Positions 62,441 to 64,000 of a stretch of 64,000 nt of DNA are shown in pieces. A program made the translations under genes and the position numbers. Positions within the stretch are counted from its first letter, which is position 1; every line of letters starts with the position of its first letter. The DNA comes from Lewinellaceae bacterium (GTDB lineage Bacteria > Bacteroidota > Bacteroidia > Chitinophagales > Saprospiraceae): the NCBI GenBank assembly GCA_020636435.1, contig JACJXX010000002.1, positions 2,542,001-2,606,000 of the forward strand, written 5' to 3'. The notes beneath the pieces were generated by a model. The model was given only the letters and a program-made list of their open reading frames with translations, made no database searches and was not told where the DNA came from.

Positions 62441-63013
62441 ATGATGAAAAACACGCACTCCACCTTCGTTTATGCAACACTCCTCGCCGGGGTAGTGTTG
62501 CTCCTTCCCGGCCTGTGCAGGGCCAATTTGGCAAATTACTGCCATAATGACAAAGGTATTTTCCTTCCACCCGGAAATGAATTTTCGGAAAAAGACACCA
62601 TACCGCCCAAAGAACGGGAAAATTTCGACAAACCATTCGGCGCTTCCGATTACGATTATACGCCTTATACGCCCGATCCGTTTTCCAACCAGGAAGACAA
62701 GCCGTCAAAGGTAATTCAGCCCACCAAGGTGGATGTTGGCGACTTCAAACCCCGATTGCATAAAATACCTCAAGATTACAGCGGCTTCAAAATTGAGATA
62801 AAAAAGGTTGCTAAGCCATTGTCGGGGAAGAATGATATTTTTTATCAGCACGGCAAGCTTTTCGCGGAAAAGCTTTCGGATGGTTCTATTTCTTATATGC
62901 TGGGAGATTACCCTACTGCTGATGAAGCCGGCGCTTTTCTGGAAAGTTTTCTGTCCAAGCGTTATCCGGAAGCAAGGGTGGTCGAATACGAAGAGGGGAG
63001 CCGCTTGCAATAA
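62441..63013 (+). CDS. Exported protein with a SPOR-like C-terminal region
   Basis: The 190 residues begin with a signal peptide (ATLLAGVVLLLPGLCRA). A Pro/Asp/Tyr-rich linker follows (YDYTPYTPDPFSNQEDKPSK), then a C-terminal 75-residue domain (FKIEIKKVAKPLSGKNDIFY, GSISYMLGDYPTADEAGAFL, YPEARVVEYEEG). Its strand-helix-strand pattern resembles SPOR domains, which bind denuded peptidoglycan. The similarity is by pattern only. It starts 64 bp from the divergent fmt start. Confidence 0.65.
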   Translation: MMKNTHSTFVYATLLAGVVLLLPGLCRANLANYCHNDKGIFLPPGNEFSEKDTIPPKERENFDKPFGASDYDYTPYTPDPFSNQEDKPSKVIQPTKVDVGDFKPRLHKIPQDYSGFKIEIKKVAKPLSGKNDIFYQHGKLFAEKLSDGSISYMLGDYPTADEAGAFLESFLSKRYPEARVVEYEEGSRLQ

Positions 63014-63047
63014 TCCGAGCTCAGCCAGCCCCTTTAAACGGTAAAAC

Positions 63048-63902
63048 ATGCAGGAGTCCGAATTCAACTGGCAGACCGAAGATGGGCTTGCCATCTGCGC
63101 GAAAGAGTGGAAGGCTGAAAAGCCAAAGGGAGTGATCTGCCTGGTCCACGGGCTCGGGGAACACATTGGCCGGTATGCCCATCTCGCCCGGTTTTTCACG
63201 GCGGAAGGGTTCAGTGTTATTGGCTACGACCGCCGGGGGCATGGCCGGTCTGAAGGGTTGAAGGGCCATGCGCCGGATTCCGAAGCCCTGCTCGACGAGG
63301 TTGCCCAATTGCTTGTCGAAGCAGAAATCCGCCATCGGGAACTTCCGGTATTTCTCTACGGGCAAAGCCAGGGCGGGCTGCTGATAGTAGCTTATGCACT
63401 CCGGAGGCACCCCAACATTCAGGGCGTTATTGCTTCTTCTCCCTGGATACGGCTGAGCTTCGAACCGCCGGCAGCCATGGTGGCGCTTGGAAAGTTGATG
63501 CACCGGATTTATCCCACCTTTTCTCAATCCAACGGCTTGAATGCCGCTCACCTTTCCAAAGACCCCGCTGTGGCACGGGCTTATGAAGAAGACCCTCTGG
63601 TTCACGACCGCATCACGGCGGCCATGGGGATGGCTATGCTGGGCTTGTCCCGCTGGTTGAACGCCTACTCCGGCCCCTTTCCGGTGCCGCTCCTTTTGAT
63701 GCATGGCACAGCCGACCGGATCACTTCGCCGGAAGCCAGCCGGGACTTTGCCGAACGCCTCCAGGGAGACGTAACCTTCAAAGCCTGGGATGGCCTCTAC
63801 CACGAGATTCACAACGAAAAGTCCAAAGACCAGGTTTTCCGGTTTGTTCTCGGTTGGCTCCTGCAGCACCAGAACATGAAAAAAATGGCCAAAGAACTGT
63901 AG
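63048..63902 (+). CDS. Alpha/beta hydrolase, lysophospholipase/monoacylglycerol lipase type
   Basis: This 284-residue serine hydrolase should act on lysophospholipid or monoacylglycerol. The oxyanion region is LVHGLGEHIGRYAHLARFF, followed by GYDRRGHGRSEG, the nucleophile elbow GQSQGG (Ser107), acid MHGTADRITSP (Asp223) and base LYHEIHNE (His252): a complete triad. There is no signal peptide. It starts 34 bp after the SPOR-like gene and may be cotranscribed with it. Confidence 0.92.
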   Translation: MQESEFNWQTEDGLAICAKEWKAEKPKGVICLVHGLGEHIGRYAHLARFFTAEGFSVIGYDRRGHGRSEGLKGHAPDSEALLDEVAQLLVEAEIRHRELPVFLYGQSQGGLLIVAYALRRHPNIQGVIASSPWIRLSFEPPAAMVALGKLMHRIYPTFSQSNGLNAAHLSKDPAVARAYEEDPLVHDRITAAMGMAMLGLSRWLNAYSGPFPVPLLLMHGTADRITSPEASRDFAERLQGDVTFKAWDGLYHEIHNEKSKDQVFRFVLGWLLQHQNMKKMAKEL

Positions 63903-63909
63903 GGGCCCC

Positions 63910-64000
63910 TTAAAAACGTTGTATAGATTCTATAATGTAAGAAGGCCTCTGTTTGATCTCGTTGTAAATATTGGAAAGGTAAATAGACATGACATACAGG
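63910..64000 (-). CDS. Family 2 glycosyltransferase, extreme C-terminus (5' part outside window)
   Basis: The minus strand, read from the window edge to a TAA at 63912-63910, gives 29 residues ending YLSNIYNEIKQRPSYIIESI and QRF. This is the conserved end of DPM1/GtrB-like inner-membrane glycosyltransferases (x-G-R-I-Y-x-E-x-K-x-R-P-x-Y-I). The catalytic part lies outside the window. Confidence 0.6.
   Translation of the reverse strand, partial: LYVMSIYLSNIYNEIKQRPSYIIESIQRF

Noticed and set aside
1..64000. tRNA, rRNA, riboswitch or prophage genes
   Set aside because: The intergenic gaps were read for cloverleaf and TTCGA/TTCAA-type arms, ribosomal sequence and phage structural genes; nothing convincing was found.

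Overview
This window reads as chromosomal DNA of a Bacteroidota bacterium, most likely of the Saprospiria (Lewinella/Phaeodactylibacter/Haliscomenobacter-like). The evidence is a SusC/SusD/SusE outer-membrane set, several proteins with C-terminal type IX secretion (Por/T9SS) sorting domains, ligand-propeller LytS-type kinases with LytTR regulators, a paired DUF1501/DUF1800 locus, promoter-like TAnnTTTG boxes instead of sigma-70 -10 boxes, and weak Shine-Dalgarno signals. The taxon is inferred from gene content only. No rRNA or tRNA gene was found.

Layout. 0-7.4 kb: 3' end of dihydroorotase, an ECF sigma/anti-sigma pair, a small membrane protein, a subtilisin-like protease, recF plus a DUF721 (DciA-like) gene, and a cation-efflux transporter. 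7.4-20.3 kb: a YceI-like protein, a badly frameshifted propeller histidine kinase with its LytTR regulator, a DUF58 protein, thioredoxin, a frameshifted DUF3810 protein, a redoxin-dockerin protein, lipB, an acyl-CoA thioesterase and a frameshifted sortilin-like T9SS cargo. 20.3-28.2 kb: an unusual 902-residue fusion (TIR-like, acidic linker, TPR, short-chain dehydrogenase), a TlpA-like lipoprotein, a dicarboxylate symporter and an AAA ATPase. 28.5-36.7 kb: housekeeping genes (hemE, accD, cupin, bshC, glpK) and the selenouridine pair mnmH-selD. 37-40.4 kb: DUF1501/DUF1800. 40.8-51.2 kb: an alpha-glucan utilisation locus, with pgmB and a GH65 phosphorylase on one strand and susC-susD-susE converging from the other. 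51.6-55.7 kb: an IS66-like element inserted in a T9SS-exported LVIVD-repeat gene. 55.8-64 kb: a double-ATPase peptide ABC protein, a PA-domain T9SS protein, a small exported peptide, a metallo-beta-lactamase-fold hydrolase, fmt, a small exported protein, a lysophospholipase-like hydrolase and the 3' end of a glycosyltransferase.

How the genes work together. In the glucan locus SusC/D/E would capture and import alpha-glucooligosaccharides, the GH65 enzyme would phosphorolyse a disaccharide to glucose plus beta-glucose-1-phosphate, and PgmB would turn that into glucose-6-phosphate. selD makes selenophosphate and mnmH uses it to convert 2-thiouridine in tRNA to 2-selenouridine; their frames overlap. 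recF and the DUF721 gene overlap by 4 bp and suggest a replication/repair operon. The ECF sigma and anti-sigma genes also overlap by 4 bp.

Most notable for follow-up: the TIR-like/TPR/SDR fusion, in which the usual TIR catalytic Glu position is Arg; the exactly reconstructable IS66-like insertion with an 8-bp target duplication; a family of 34-bp-period repeats with a doubled GTGTACG core at 1.85 kb and 34.2-34.6 kb in opposite orientations; several nested inverted repeats resembling MITEs; and a cluster of single-base frameshifts confined to about 8.8-18.6 kb that may be decay or assembly error.
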